From: Crocosphaera sp. UHCC 0190
GTDB lineage: Bacteria; Cyanobacteriota; Cyanobacteriia; Cyanobacteriales; Microcystaceae
NCBI RefSeq assembly: GCF_034932065.1
Contig: NZ_JAYGHP010000010.1
Location: 62,001-126,000 of the forward strand
Length of the DNA: 64,000 bases
Direction of reading: 5' to 3'
Part shown: positions 8,698-17,507 of the stretch, piece after piece
Position numbering within the stretch: position 1 is the stretch's first letter
Layout of the letters: every line of letters starts with the position of its first letter
The notes under the pieces: model-generated
The model's input: only the letters and a program-made list of their open reading frames with translations
Told to the model about the DNA's origin: nothing
Database searches by the model: none
Made by a program: the position numbers and the translations under genes

Positions 8698-9252
8698 ATG
8701 ATCGCTGTTCCACACGACATCAGCCCCCAAGACTATCTCGATATCGAACGCCAGAGTCAGATTCGTCATGAATATCGACGGGGTTTAGTCTATGCAATGG
8801 CTGGCGGTACGGATAACCATGATCGCATTGCCTTTAACTTTCTCAAAGTCATTGATGATCATTTCGGCGACTCTACAGACTGTCGGTTTCACTCTGGCAA
8901 TGTGAAAGTTAACTATAAGGATGAATTTTATTACTATCCCGATGCTTTTGTGACCTGTGACCCCCGCGATCGCACTGATCGTTATCTTAAACGCTACCCG
9001 AAACTGATCGCCGAAGTCCTTTCCCCCAGTACAGCAGCTTTTGACCAAGGGGAAAAATTTAAGGATTATCAACAGCTTGAAACTTTAGAAGAATATGTGT
9101 TAATTACCCAAGAAAGTCAGCGTGTAGAATGCCGTCGTCTTACTTCCATGGGGGTTTGGGAAACAACCATTTATGACGGCGATGATCTCGTCATCCTGCA
9201 AAGTATCAATCTTGAGTTGGCGATCGCCGATCTCTATCGTGGGATAGATTAG
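8698..9252 (+). CDS. Uma2 family (DUF820) endonuclease-like protein
   Basis: A 184-residue PD-(D/E)XK-fold protein of the Uma2/DUF820 family, greatly expanded in cyanobacteria. It has the N-terminal SPQDYLDIERQSQIRHEYRRG, the acidic VNYKDEFYYYPDAFVTC with the catalytic-type Asp, and LIAEVLSPSTAAFDQGEKF with Glu. These supply the usual D...ExL core. Function in cells is unproven for the family. Its GC content is higher than that of the two other Uma2 genes here (11675, 58375), so the three probably have separate histories. Confidence 0.82.
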   Translation: MIAVPHDISPQDYLDIERQSQIRHEYRRGLVYAMAGGTDNHDRIAFNFLKVIDDHFGDSTDCRFHSGNVKVNYKDEFYYYPDAFVTCDPRDRTDRYLKRYPKLIAEVLSPSTAAFDQGEKFKDYQQLETLEEYVLITQESQRVECRRLTSMGVWETTIYDGDDLVILQSINLELAIADLYRGID

Positions 9253-9253
9253 G

Positions 9254-9296
9254 TTTGACATACTCCACTTGCTAAAGACGAGTGGAGTATGTCAAA
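9254..9296. terminator. Perfect 16-bp inverted repeat, bidirectional terminator candidate
   Basis: TTTGACATACTCCACT (9254-9269) and its exact complement AGTGGAGTATGTCAAA (9281-9296) flank an 11-base loop. It sits exactly between the ends of two convergent genes (Uma2 stop 9252, gdhA stop 9303), ideal for a shared terminator. The GACATACTCC/GGAGTATGTC arms also resemble hairpins at ends of IS605-type elements, so it may derive from one. Confidence 0.65.
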
Positions 9297-9302
9297 AGAA
9301 CC

Positions 9303-10595
9303 TTAATGTCCTAACCCATTAACATAATAATCCCTGGTTCCTTTCGCATCTAAAGCTTCTCCTAAACGGTTTAACGCATGAATATAGGCCGCTGTCCGCA
9401 TAGAAACATCAAATTCTTGGGAAATTGACCAAACTTTTTCTGCTTCCGTCACCATTTTCTCTTTCATTCTTTCATGAACTTCCGTCTTTGTCCAATACAA
9501 ACCACTGCGGTTTTGTACCCATTCAAAATAACTAACTGTTACCCCTCCAGCATTGACTAAAATATCAGGAAATACATAAATTCCTTTTTTATTTAAAATG
9601 TCGTCTGCTGCTGATGTAATAGGGCCATTTGCCACTTCAAAAATGTATTTTGCCTTGACATCATTGGCATTTTGGTCGGTAATTTGGTTTTCTAAAGCTG
9701 CGGGAATTAAAACATCCACATCTAGGGTTAATAATTCCTCATTGGTAATGCTTTGATGTTCACCAATATTACACACCGTATCTTCACAATAAATGGCCGC
9801 AATACCCCGATGTTCTTTTTTATACTGACGAATACTCAAAATATCGAGTCCTTTTTCCGCATAAATTCCTCCTTTAGAATCACTGACAGCCACAATTTTA
9901 TAGCCAACTTTTGCCAACAATTCTGCAATGACAGCCCCCGCTTTACCAAATCCTTGAACTGCTACTGTGGTCTTTTCAGGAATCAGGTCAAACTTGGGAA
10001 GAATGGACTGAAGTACACAAAAAGCTCCCGTTCCTGTGGCGGTATCTCGTCCTTGACTACCGCCCATTGTTTCGGGTTTTCCTGTTACTACCCCAGGACT
10101 AATTTTGCGTTGGATAATACTATATTGATCCATCATCCAACCCATGATCATCGCATTGGTATAAACATCAGGGGCAAGGATATCAATATCAGGGCCAATA
10201 AAGTCGGCGATCGCTTCAATATAACCCCGACTTAATCGTTCTAATTCTTGTTTAGATAATTCCTTGGGATTCAGAGTAATACCGCCTTTTGCTCCACCAA
10301 AGGGTAAATTTAATAAGGCACATTTAAAGGTCATCCAAAATGCTAAAGATTGTACTTCATCCATGGTGACATTAGGATGATAACGTACCCCACCTTTGCC
10401 TGGCCCTCTGGTATCATCATAGCGCACTCGATACCCTTGAAAAATGCGTAAAGAGCCGTCATCCATTCGCACGGGAATAGAAACGCTTAAGCTGGTTTTA
10501 GGGTGTTTTAATCTTTCACTAGCATCTTCAGAAATTGAAACATATTTTAAGGCTTGTTCTAGTCGGGTACTGGCATCAGCTAATAGTCCATCCAT
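9303..10595 (-). CDS. gdhA: Glu/Leu/Phe/Val dehydrogenase, glutamate dehydrogenase
   Basis: A 430-residue cytosolic dehydrogenase that interconverts glutamate and 2-oxoglutarate plus ammonium. The substrate site shows PFGGAKGGI (about 97-105) with the catalytic-type Lys, plus KCALLNLPF. The Rossmann domain has VAVQGFGKAGAVIAELLAKV (about 215-234). Its length and N-terminus match hexameric bacterial GDH of the roughly 420-residue class. Cofactor choice (NAD or NADP) cannot be fixed by eye. The 520-base upstream region contains a 9-bp inverted repeat (10714-10746). In cyanobacteria the main route for ammonium is GS-GOGAT, and GDH is thought to serve in special growth phases. Confidence 0.93.
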   Translation of the reverse strand: MDGLLADASTRLEQALKYVSISEDASERLKHPKTSLSVSIPVRMDDGSLRIFQGYRVRYDDTRGPGKGGVRYHPNVTMDEVQSLAFWMTFKCALLNLPFGGAKGGITLNPKELSKQELERLSRGYIEAIADFIGPDIDILAPDVYTNAMIMGWMMDQYSIIQRKISPGVVTGKPETMGGSQGRDTATGTGAFCVLQSILPKFDLIPEKTTVAVQGFGKAGAVIAELLAKVGYKIVAVSDSKGGIYAEKGLDILSIRQYKKEHRGIAAIYCEDTVCNIGEHQSITNEELLTLDVDVLIPAALENQITDQNANDVKAKYIFEVANGPITSAADDILNKKGIYVFPDILVNAGGVTVSYFEWVQNRSGLYWTKTEVHERMKEKMVTEAEKVWSISQEFDVSMRTAAYIHALNRLGEALDAKGTRDYYVNGLGH

Positions 10596-10713
10596 GATAT
10601 TTTCATTCCTTTTTTAGCGGGTAATTATTAAACAAATTATAGAGAAATCACTTCAGTTAATTTTGGTCATGTTACTCGACCAAATCCCTTAATAAGTCTT
10701 ACAAGCAATTTCA

Positions 10714-10746
10714 AACTAGAATCCGGTTGTAGGAGAAATTCTAGTT
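10714..10746. promoter_or_regulatory. Inverted repeat upstream of gdhA
   Basis: AACTAGAAT (10714-10722) and ATTCTAGTT (10738-10746) are exact complements separated by 15 bases, about 120 bases before the gdhA start. It could be an operator or an RNA hairpin in the leader. I found no GTA-N8-TAC NtcA box nearby. The rest of the 10596-11116 gap is AT-rich and shows no gene. Confidence 0.3.
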
Positions 10747-11116
10747 CTTACCTATCTGATCACAATCTACTAACAGATTAGAGATTGCTGTCTTGTCTCT
10801 TCTTTTATTTTAAGCTATTTTTTAGTCACTTGCTAACCCCTGCTTATTATTTGTTTAATATTTGCTGAGCAATGGGGATCAGCTTAATTATCGATTATAT
10901 CACCGTTTAACTATGATAAATAGACGTAATTCTTTTGATTAAAAACTAAAATTTAATAAGAAAAGCAGGACAATTATAACATTTTTGGGCTTCAAAAACT
11001 AAGATTTTAATAAAAGAAAATAGTGAGGGATAACTCCAGGAATGAATAATGAGTAGGTTTACTTAAATCCCTGATTTCTGAGACAATAGGATAAATGCTG
11101 TTAGGTTAAAGATTCC

Positions 11117-11593
11117 ATGACTCAAACGATCGCCATTCAACTAGATCATCTGACTCGTTTAGATGTTACCCCTGTCACTTCTATCGTGGAAACATTGTTA
11201 AGGGAAGGGGCGATCGCTACTCAGGAACAAACCCTAAGCTTTGAAATTCATTATCCTCGTGATCCTAGCGATCCCAGGGAACTCTCAGAAATTCCTGAAA
11301 TTCGTCTCTGGTTTGTACGTCTCGATAGTGTTTATCCTTGGCTGCCTTTTCTTTTAGACTGGAAAGGGGGAGAATTAGCCCGATATACAGCAATGTTAGT
11401 CCCTCATCAATTTAGCCGTGTTGAAGGTATTCAATACAACCCTGAAGCCTTAGAAATCTTTGTTATGCACAAATTATTTATTCTTGCTGACTGGCTAAAA
11501 CAACAAGAAATTCCGGCTCAATTTCGTTTAAAATCTATGGCTCAATTATTTGGCTATGATATCGATGATACGTTTTTTAATATGATTCAATAG
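11117..11593 (+). CDS. CRR6 family NdhI maturation factor (DUF1817)
   Basis: A 158-residue soluble protein of the Crr6/DUF1817 family. The diagnostic stretch is YPWLPFLLDWKGGELARY (about 74-91), followed by VPHQFSR and the acidic YNPEALEIFVMHKLF. Plant CRR6 and its cyanobacterial homologue are required for maturation of NdhI, the Fe-S subunit of the photosynthetic NDH-1 complex. ndhB of the same complex is in this window at 34275. The ATG is preceded by a short A/G-rich stretch. The protein length equals that of the family. Confidence 0.8.
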   Translation: MTQTIAIQLDHLTRLDVTPVTSIVETLLREGAIATQEQTLSFEIHYPRDPSDPRELSEIPEIRLWFVRLDSVYPWLPFLLDWKGGELARYTAMLVPHQFSRVEGIQYNPEALEIFVMHKLFILADWLKQQEIPAQFRLKSMAQLFGYDIDDTFFNMIQ

Positions 11594-11674
11594 CATCTTA
11601 AGCAAAAAATCTTTCTATACCGTGAGAAATGTTATGATTTCAGTAGGTTTATCTGGCTAAAAACTTAGTTTGTA

Positions 11675-12247
11675 ATGCTTACAGTTACTCGCAAACAATT
11701 TACCCTCGAAGAATATAACCGTCTTACTGAATTAGGATTTTTTGAATCAGAGGAACGGGTAGAATTAATTCGGGGAGACATCATTACAATGGCAGCGAAA
11801 AGAACTTTTCATTCAGTCTGTAATGCTTTATTGTTAGAAGAATTATATATTTTATTGCGAGGAAAGGCTAATATAAGAGGACAAGAACCGATTATTATTC
11901 CCCCTAATAGTCAACCGGAACCCGATGTTGTAATTGCCCGGAAAAAAGAGGATAATTATTTATCATCCCATCCTCAAGTAGAAGATATTTTACTCATTAT
12001 TGAAATTGCTGACTCTACCTTAAGATTTGATCGAGAAGTTAAGTTATCTCTTTATGCTGAAGCAGGAATTAATGATTTTTGGCTATTTAATCTGATAGAT
12101 AATCAGTTAGAAACCTACAATCAACCCTATCAAGCAGCAAATGAAAAATATAACTATCGCTCTCAACAAATTTATCTTCCTAATGATATAATTAGCATAC
12201 CTCATTTTTCAGATACTTTTCTTGAGTTGGAAAAATTCTTTTTTTGA
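11675..12247 (+). CDS. Uma2 family (DUF820) endonuclease-like protein
   Basis: A 190-residue member of the Uma2 family. It begins with FTLEEYNRLTELGFFESEER, then VELIRGDIITMAAK. The nuclease-like core follows: PDVVIARKKEDNY with the acidic Asp, and DILLIIEIADSTLRFDREVK with Glu and Lys. It is much more AT-rich than the Uma2 gene at 8698 and only distantly similar to it. It stands about 80 bases after crr6. No partner gene hints at its role. Confidence 0.85.
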   Translation: MLTVTRKQFTLEEYNRLTELGFFESEERVELIRGDIITMAAKRTFHSVCNALLLEELYILLRGKANIRGQEPIIIPPNSQPEPDVVIARKKEDNYLSSHPQVEDILLIIEIADSTLRFDREVKLSLYAEAGINDFWLFNLIDNQLETYNQPYQAANEKYNYRSQQIYLPNDIISIPHFSDTFLELEKFFF

Positions 12248-12359
12248 GTTGAAAAAAGGGGAGTTTATTACTTTTAAAAATTGGTAATTATGCTCAAAAA
12301 GTACCCCCACAATTCATAATATCGCGGGGGATTTAATCAATACAACCGTGACCAATTTG

Positions 12360-12968
12360 TTAAGATAAAGAAAGAGTGCGGTCTTCAATTACCTTATCAA
12401 TAAGACCATATTCTTGTGCTTCTTCCGCAGACATAAAGTAATCCCGATCCGTATCTTTGTCAATCTTTTCTACAGATTGTCCGCACTTATCTGCTAAAAT
12501 CTGGTTGAGTTCACTACGAATACGCAGAATTTCATTAGCTTCAATTTCAATGTCTGTCGCTTGTCGTCTTCCCGTTCCCCCCATCGGTTGGTGAATCATG
12601 ATCCGCGCATGAGGAAGGGCCAAGCGTTTTCCTGGAGTTCCTGCGGCCAATAAAAATGACCCCATAGAAGCAGCCAAACCAACACAAATGGTGATCACAT
12701 CCGACTTAATATATTGCATGGTATCATAAATCGCCATACCAGCCGTTACTGAACCCCCAGGGGAGTTTATATATAAATAAATCGGTTTACCAGGATCTTC
12801 AGAATCAAGGTATAACAAAAGAGCGACAATCCGATTGGCAATACCATCGGTGACTTCTTGACCAAGAAAAATAATCCGTTCCTGGCCTAAACGAGTATAG
12901 ATATCAATCCATCGTTCGTATTGACTACCAGGAAGACGATAAGGAACACTAGGAACACCAATAGGCAT
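12360..12968 (-). CDS. clpP: ATP-dependent Clp protease proteolytic subunit (ClpP, ClpP3-like)
   Basis: A 202-residue serine protease subunit of the Clp complex. The catalytic triad is visible: Ser101 in [11 protein letters not shown], His126 in MIHQPMGG, and Asp at about 172 in KDTDRDYF. The oxyanion Gly-rich INSPGGSV is present. It lies 31 bases downstream of the inactive paralogue ClpR in the same direction, matching the paired clpR/clpP3 arrangement known in cyanobacteria, where ClpP3 and ClpR form mixed rings and are essential. It would partner with ClpC. The number 3 is inferred from the pairing. Confidence 0.93.
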   Translation of the reverse strand: MPIGVPSVPYRLPGSQYERWIDIYTRLGQERIIFLGQEVTDGIANRIVALLLYLDSEDPGKPIYLYINSPGGSVTAGMAIYDTMQYIKSDVITICVGLAASMGSFLLAAGTPGKRLALPHARIMIHQPMGGTGRRQATDIEIEANEILRIRSELNQILADKCGQSVEKIDKDTDRDYFMSAEEAQEYGLIDKVIEDRTLSLS

Positions 12969-12999
12969 GAGTTTAATTCAATATAGGGGTAAACAGCAA

Positions 13000-13680
13000 T
13001 TAACTAACAGCAGTTAGGGGTTTAGGCAGTTCTTTGGTACTTTCTAAGATGCGATCAATTAACCCATATTCTTTTGCTTGTTGAGGGGTTAAATAGAAGG
13101 TGCGATCAGTATCTTTGGCAATTTTTTCCACGGGTTGTCCCGTATTTCTTGACAAAATTTCCAACATGGTATGCTTATTTTTCAATACCTCTTTGGCCCG
13201 AATTTGAATATCCGTCGCTTGGCCTCGCGCTCCTGAACGGTTTTGATTGAGGACAATGTTAGCATGGGGAAGACTGGCCCGACAACCTTTTGTCCCCGCA
13301 GAAAGAATCATTGCGGCTGTTCCCATGGCCTGACCAATACAGATCGTATGGATCGGCGGTTTAACATAATTCATGGTATCACAGATGGCAAAGGCTTCCG
13401 TTTCAAAGCCGATCGCATCTCCAGTATGCCAAGATGTCCCTGTTGAGTTGATATAGAAGAAAATGGGTTTATCGGGGTCATCAAATTGCAAATACAGCAA
13501 TTGAGCGATAATCAGTTGAGTCACATCAATACCCACTTGCTGCTTGATTTCGTCAGAGGAAAATAATGGCAAGCCTAGATAAATGATACGCTCTTTCAGT
13601 AGTAAAGACTCTAGATCTGGGGGGGGAGTGCGATAGTTAGCGTCTCCGTAATAACCAGATTGAACAGCTTTAATCTCCAT
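13000..13680 (-). CDS. clpR: ClpR, catalytically inactive Clp subunit
   Basis: A 226-residue ClpP paralogue lacking the catalytic residues. The nucleophile Ser is replaced by Gly120 (CIGQAMGTAAMILSAG), and the catalytic His by Asn145 (ANIVLNQNRSG). This defines the ClpR class of cyanobacteria and plastids, which forms mixed heptamers with active ClpP. An N-terminal extension precedes LLLKERIIYLG. The codons for residues 19-21 (PPP) contain a C8 run, a possible slippage site. It is the first gene of the clpR-clpP operon. Confidence 0.92.
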   Translation of the reverse strand: MEIKAVQSGYYGDANYRTPPPDLESLLLKERIIYLGLPLFSSDEIKQQVGIDVTQLIIAQLLYLQFDDPDKPIFFYINSTGTSWHTGDAIGFETEAFAICDTMNYVKPPIHTICIGQAMGTAAMILSAGTKGCRASLPHANIVLNQNRSGARGQATDIQIRAKEVLKNKHTMLEILSRNTGQPVEKIAKDTDRTFYLTPQQAKEYGLIDRILESTKELPKPLTAVS

Positions 13681-13841
13681 TGGCCGGTTGTTTATGGTAA
13701 ATGAGTGATGAACAATAATTGCTCTGCCTTTGATTTTAACGAATTATCGGGGCAATTCCCCAAATGAAAAGCTGCTCGATGATCAAATTTGAGATCAAGA
13801 GCAGATAATTAGAGACGGAAAAATTTATAATGACAGTCGTA

Positions 13842-13892
13842 TTTAGTTAGATGGGACACAGGGAACCTTTTGTTCCTTTCTGTGGCGCACTG
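13842..13892. terminator. Imperfect hairpin, possible terminator of the antitoxin gene
   Basis: CACAGGGAAC (about 13857-13866) and GTTCCTTTCTGTG (about 13870-13882) can pair with a small internal mismatch, around a TTTT loop. It is some 30-60 bases past the stop of the minus-strand DUF104 gene and 160 bases before clpR. Confidence 0.35.
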
Positions 13893-13913
13893 TATCCTTA
13901 AACTAATATTCAG

Positions 13914-14141
13914 TTATTCTGAAATGGTGACACGGTGAGCATTGGCCATCATTGAGGTTTGACGCATCCGATGCAAAAGTGCTTCGAGAATTTCTTTGCG
14001 GGTTTCTCGATCTACTACTGTATGAGCATAACCAGAAGCAACTTGTATGGTCAATTCTACTTCTGCATTTTCGGGTAAATAACAAGGATCTTGAGGAATA
14101 AATGTACCATCGCAATAAATAGCTTTGACTTTTTTTAACAT
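13914..14141 (-). CDS. DUF104 family antitoxin (AF2212-like), orphan
   Basis: A 75-residue protein whose first 30 residues, with VKAIYCDGTFIPQDPCYLPE then NAEVELTI, match the short beta strands of the DUF104/AF2212 antitoxin family. Antitoxins of this type usually precede a PIN-domain RNase toxin. Here nothing resembling a PIN toxin follows on the minus strand: the 230 bases to clpR are non-coding. The C-terminal half (RETRKEILEALLHRMRQ) is helical and would hold the toxin-binding part. It may be an orphan left by loss of its partner, or act elsewhere. Confidence 0.7.
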   Translation of the reverse strand: MLKKVKAIYCDGTFIPQDPCYLPENAEVELTIQVASGYAHTVVDRETRKEILEALLHRMRQTSMMANAHRVTISE

Positions 14142-14335
14142 TAGTCTGACCTTAAAGATAATTGAATTTGTCGGCAGAGTCTTCGCTTTAGGTGATTTCT
14201 TGTAATCAGGTTTAAGTGGAAACAGGGGGAAATGTGCCTTTGCGTTTGTTCATACTATATTTTTCTTGATTAAACGCGATTACGCAATAATAGGAGTCAC
14301 CCTTTTGATGTGATAGATCTCACTGAATAACCCTA

Positions 14336-14363
14336 GTAGGAGCGAACAGATGTTCGCCCCTAC
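14336..14363. repeat. GTAGG-framed palindrome
   Basis: GTAGGAGCGAACA and TGTTCGCCCCTAC pair around GA with one mismatch. The right arm overlaps the last codons of the alpha/beta hydrolase on the minus strand (stop at 14360). It is one of the dispersed GTAGGG/CCCTAC palindromes of the window. Confidence 0.7.
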
Positions 14364-15250
14364 GACAATAAAAACTCTTTGATCCCTTGACAAGTTTCTT
14401 CGGGAGCTTCTTCTGGTAAAAAATGCCCACAATTAATGGCTTTTCCTTGTACATTAATCCCTCTTTTTTGCCAACTTTCTCTGACATCATATTTTTTTTC
14501 AATTACTCCTTTTTTTCCCCATAATACTAAGACAGGACATTCAATTTTTTTATTAATATCTGATTGATCATGTTCTAAATCAATGGTTGCTGCTGCGCGA
14601 TAATCTTCACAAGTCCCATGAATAGTTTGAGGATCGCGAAAACATCTTAAATATTCCTCCATGACTTCTTCAGTAAAAGCAGATTTATTTTTCCCCCAAC
14701 TGTGTAAACAATGGGTTAAAAAATAGTCGGAATTTTGATTGATTAAGGTTTCGGGAAAAGGAAAAGGTTGGATCAAGAAAAACCAATGATAATAAGCTGT
14801 CGCAAATTCTTGATCAGTTTGGGTGTACATTTCATAAGTGGGAGCAATATCTAATAAGACTAATTTCTTGACTTTATCAGGATAATCTAGGGTTAAACGA
14901 TGAGCAACTCTAGCACCCCGATCATGACCCACTAAATAAAATTTATGATACCCTAACTGAGTCATTACTTCTACTTGGTCTTTTGCCATAATTCTTTTAG
15001 AATAATTATCGTGATTAACTGTTCCTTGGGGTTTATCACTATCGCCATATCCTCGTAAGTCAGGAGCAATAACTGTAAAATTATCAGCTAATTTTGGGGC
15101 TATTTTATGCCACATTGCATGAGTTTGAGGATAACCATGTAATAATAAAATTGGGTAGCCTTTTCCCCCCTTAATTAGATTAATATTAATGTCCGAAGTC
15201 TTGATCACTAAATTTTTAAAATTCGCAAACATTGTTAAGTCAGTGGTCAT
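14360..15250 (-). CDS. Alpha/beta hydrolase, dehalogenase/epoxide-hydrolase-like
   Basis: A 296-residue hydrolase. The oxyanion loop LLLHGYPQTHAMW (about 34-46), the nucleophile elbow GHDRGARVAH with Asp as nucleophile (about 108-117), and the C-terminal catalytic His in NCGHFLPEEAPEE are all present. An Asp nucleophile, not Ser, places it with fluoroacetate/haloacetate dehalogenases and epoxide hydrolases. The DLRGYGDSDKP motif fits the same group. The natural substrate is unknown. No neighbour suggests a pathway. Confidence 0.86.
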   Translation of the reverse strand: MTTDLTMFANFKNLVIKTSDININLIKGGKGYPILLLHGYPQTHAMWHKIAPKLADNFTVIAPDLRGYGDSDKPQGTVNHDNYSKRIMAKDQVEVMTQLGYHKFYLVGHDRGARVAHRLTLDYPDKVKKLVLLDIAPTYEMYTQTDQEFATAYYHWFFLIQPFPFPETLINQNSDYFLTHCLHSWGKNKSAFTEEVMEEYLRCFRDPQTIHGTCEDYRAAATIDLEHDQSDINKKIECPVLVLWGKKGVIEKKYDVRESWQKRGINVQGKAINCGHFLPEEAPEETCQGIKEFLLS

Positions 15251-15433
15251 AATTATAAGCTACAATAAAAAAGTTTGTAGTGAGGGCTTAAGTCCTTAAT
15301 TATTCTCGGTGTAAACATTCGTTGATTTTTGAACAGCTACTTATGATCTCAATGAAGGACTATAATTGCTCTTAATTTGGTATATCTTAAGTCTTACAAA
15401 AAGTCAATAACTTATTAATTATACTTAATCCTT

Positions 15434-15901
15434 ATGGCGATTGAAATTGAAAGAAAATTCCTGGTTAAAAATGATAATTGGCGTTCTTTAGCACCAGGAA
15501 AAGTTTATCGGCAGGGTTATATTTTAACCCTAGATAAAATAACAACTGTTCGCATCAGAGTTATTGGAGAAGATGCTTATCTTACCATTAAAAGTAAAAC
15601 TGAAGGAATTAGCAGAAATGAATTTGAATATCCGATTCCTTTAGACGATGCTAAAATCATGTTAGATACTTTGTGTAACCGTCCCTTAATTGAAAAGATA
15701 AGATATAAAATATCTCTTGATAATTTAGTCTGGGAAATAGATGAATTTAAAGGAGAAAATGAAGGATTAATCTTAGCAGAAGTTGAATTAAATAATGAAA
15801 ATCAAGACATCTTTTTACCCAGTTGGGTTGGGGAAGAAGTGACCCATGATTTAAGATACTATAATGTTAATCTAGCCAAAAATCCTTATCAAACATGGTA
15901 A
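15434..15901 (+). CDS. CYTH domain triphosphate tunnel metalloenzyme
   Basis: A 155-residue CYTH protein. It starts with the signature EIERKFLV (ExExK, residues 3-10) and continues with alternating charged strands lining the tunnel, such as VRIRVIGEDAYLTIKSK, EFEYPIP, KIRYKI, WEIDEFKG and LILAEVEL. Family knowledge: such small CYTH enzymes hydrolyse inorganic triphosphate or thiamine triphosphate, and some act as class IV adenylate cyclases. Length is typical of the stand-alone bacterial type. Divergent from the hydrolase gene. Confidence 0.88.
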   Translation: MAIEIERKFLVKNDNWRSLAPGKVYRQGYILTLDKITTVRIRVIGEDAYLTIKSKTEGISRNEFEYPIPLDDAKIMLDTLCNRPLIEKIRYKISLDNLVWEIDEFKGENEGLILAEVELNNENQDIFLPSWVGEEVTHDLRYYNVNLAKNPYQTW

Positions 15902-16032
15902 TTGATCATCTGACTATTTTCTTATGTGTTGATGATCAAAATGGGTTGTGATCCTTATCACAGAAACTTAATGAATATTCACACATAATTAATAGTAATC
16001 AAAAAAGTCCTCAAACACAAAATTATTTAGTT

Positions 16033-17400
16033 ATGGTGAAAAAATCGGAACAAACCATAGACAAAAAAGAGATTAATTTATCACCCAAGGAGATAGCTGA
16101 ACCCATCAATAAAAATCTGAAAGATCGTTATCAAGGATTGATTGAAGAAGAAGAATCAGACACTTTAAATCTTTGGGAATCTAATGATATTATCAAAAAA
16201 ATAGATGCTGAAAGATCAGAATTAACCCTTGATAAAACAAGGGTTAGTATTCCTGATTCAACCCAGAAAATATTGGGACTATTTCCCTCTTCAAATTTGA
16301 ATTTTAATCATGAATCATCATCTATCGGTACTTTGATATTTTCCCCTATTTCTATTGGTATTTTAACCTTAGTTTCTGGCATTATTTTAATTCAAAAAAA
16401 AGATATAATTCATCAATTATTGTTAGGAGAAAATGGTTTATCAGAGCAGATAATGGAATTCTTAGGATTAGCCAAACTAAAAGTTTCACAAACAGCAATT
16501 TTTCTCCATAACCGCGCCTTAGTAGATGCAAAAATATTAGCAAAATCTCTCAAAGCTATTGAACAAGATAAATTTAGTAAACAAGAATTTTTGTTGTTTG
16601 CCAAAATCAAATTTTGTGTTCAATATAATCGACAAGAATACGAAGGATTAAACCAGAGTATTGAGTGTCTAAAATCGGCATTAAAAGCCCAAAAAAGCTA
16701 CGTTATTATGGATCAAATTGAATTAATGTGTCAAGGAATAAAACAAAAAGAGTTTTATGATCATGTTTACCAAGAACTCAAAAAATATGAAGATCCAGAA
16801 GTTTTTCAAAGTAACATAAAGCAAAAATTAACAGCGATTATTCCCCAGATAAAGACAGATGAAGGTAAACATAATTTACAAGTTTATGCTCAAGAGTTAG
16901 ACAGTCTATGTAAGAATGATTTTAGTTTACGACTCTTTTCTTTATTTACTCAAAAACAATTAAAAGAATTCTCGATTTTACAATCCACATCAGAAATTAT
17001 TAGTAACCTAAAAGAACAAGATCTGATGAATTTAAAAGTATTAACTTGTTTAGTAATGGTTCACTATGATATGTTTGAAGAATCAGGAAAAATGATCAAC
17101 ATTACTGGCAAAAAAAGCAGCCCAGATACCTATGCAAGAATCATTCAATATCTCGCTTTAGAAAATAGACATCAACAGGCTTACATTCAATTTGAAAAAT
17201 TAATTGAAGTCTTGCGTCAATGGCATCCATTTTATCAAGCAGTTAGCAAAATTAGAGAAGAATATCCTCCAGAAAATTATAGACAACCGAAAGATTTTAA
17301 CCAGGAAATACCAGGCTTAGACTTATATCTTAAATATAAAAACTATTTAACAGATCGACAAACGGGCTATACTTATATAGACTTTGGAGAAGAACAATAA
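16033..17400 (+). CDS. Unrecognised membrane protein with helical repeat-like C-terminus
   Basis: This 455-residue protein was not recognised. An acidic, Lys-rich N-terminal region (1-95) precedes one strong TM helix (about 98-120, IGTLIFSPISIGILTLVSGI). A long all-helical region follows, with a TPR- or solenoid-like spacing of Leu/Ala (e.g. NRALVDAKILAKSLKAIEQ, LAKLKVSQTA, ALENRHQQAYIQFEKLIEVL). A cytoplasmic or periplasmic scaffold anchored in the membrane is plausible. It is followed after about 107 bases by era. It is more AT-rich than era. Confidence 0.6.
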   Translation: MVKKSEQTIDKKEINLSPKEIAEPINKNLKDRYQGLIEEEESDTLNLWESNDIIKKIDAERSELTLDKTRVSIPDSTQKILGLFPSSNLNFNHESSSIGTLIFSPISIGILTLVSGIILIQKKDIIHQLLLGENGLSEQIMEFLGLAKLKVSQTAIFLHNRALVDAKILAKSLKAIEQDKFSKQEFLLFAKIKFCVQYNRQEYEGLNQSIECLKSALKAQKSYVIMDQIELMCQGIKQKEFYDHVYQELKKYEDPEVFQSNIKQKLTAIIPQIKTDEGKHNLQVYAQELDSLCKNDFSLRLFSLFTQKQLKEFSILQSTSEIISNLKEQDLMNLKVLTCLVMVHYDMFEESGKMINITGKKSSPDTYARIIQYLALENRHQQAYIQFEKLIEVLRQWHPFYQAVSKIREEYPPENYRQPKDFNQEIPGLDLYLKYKNYLTDRQTGYTYIDFGEEQ

Positions 17401-17507
17401 ATAATTGACCGTGAACCCTCAAAAACATAAAGATTTAACAACCCAAAAAATCAGTAATCAAAAAATTTGGTAAACTGTTGATTATACACCTTTAACCTTA
17501 TTTAACA

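Noticed and set aside
9753-10235. A 160-codon frame opposite gdhA
   Set aside because: Antisense shadow of the dehydrogenase. gdhA has all family motifs.
10596-11116. NtcA site (GTA-N8-TAC) ahead of gdhA
   Set aside because: I searched the gap by eye and found no match with correct spacing. Only an inverted repeat is reported.
13612-13632. G8/C8 run in the clpR coding sequence as a contingency locus
   Set aside because: It encodes Pro-Pro-Pro in a tolerant N-terminal extension, and similar runs in rsmA and CheA-type motifs are explained by codon choice. An essential gene is unlikely to be phase-variable.
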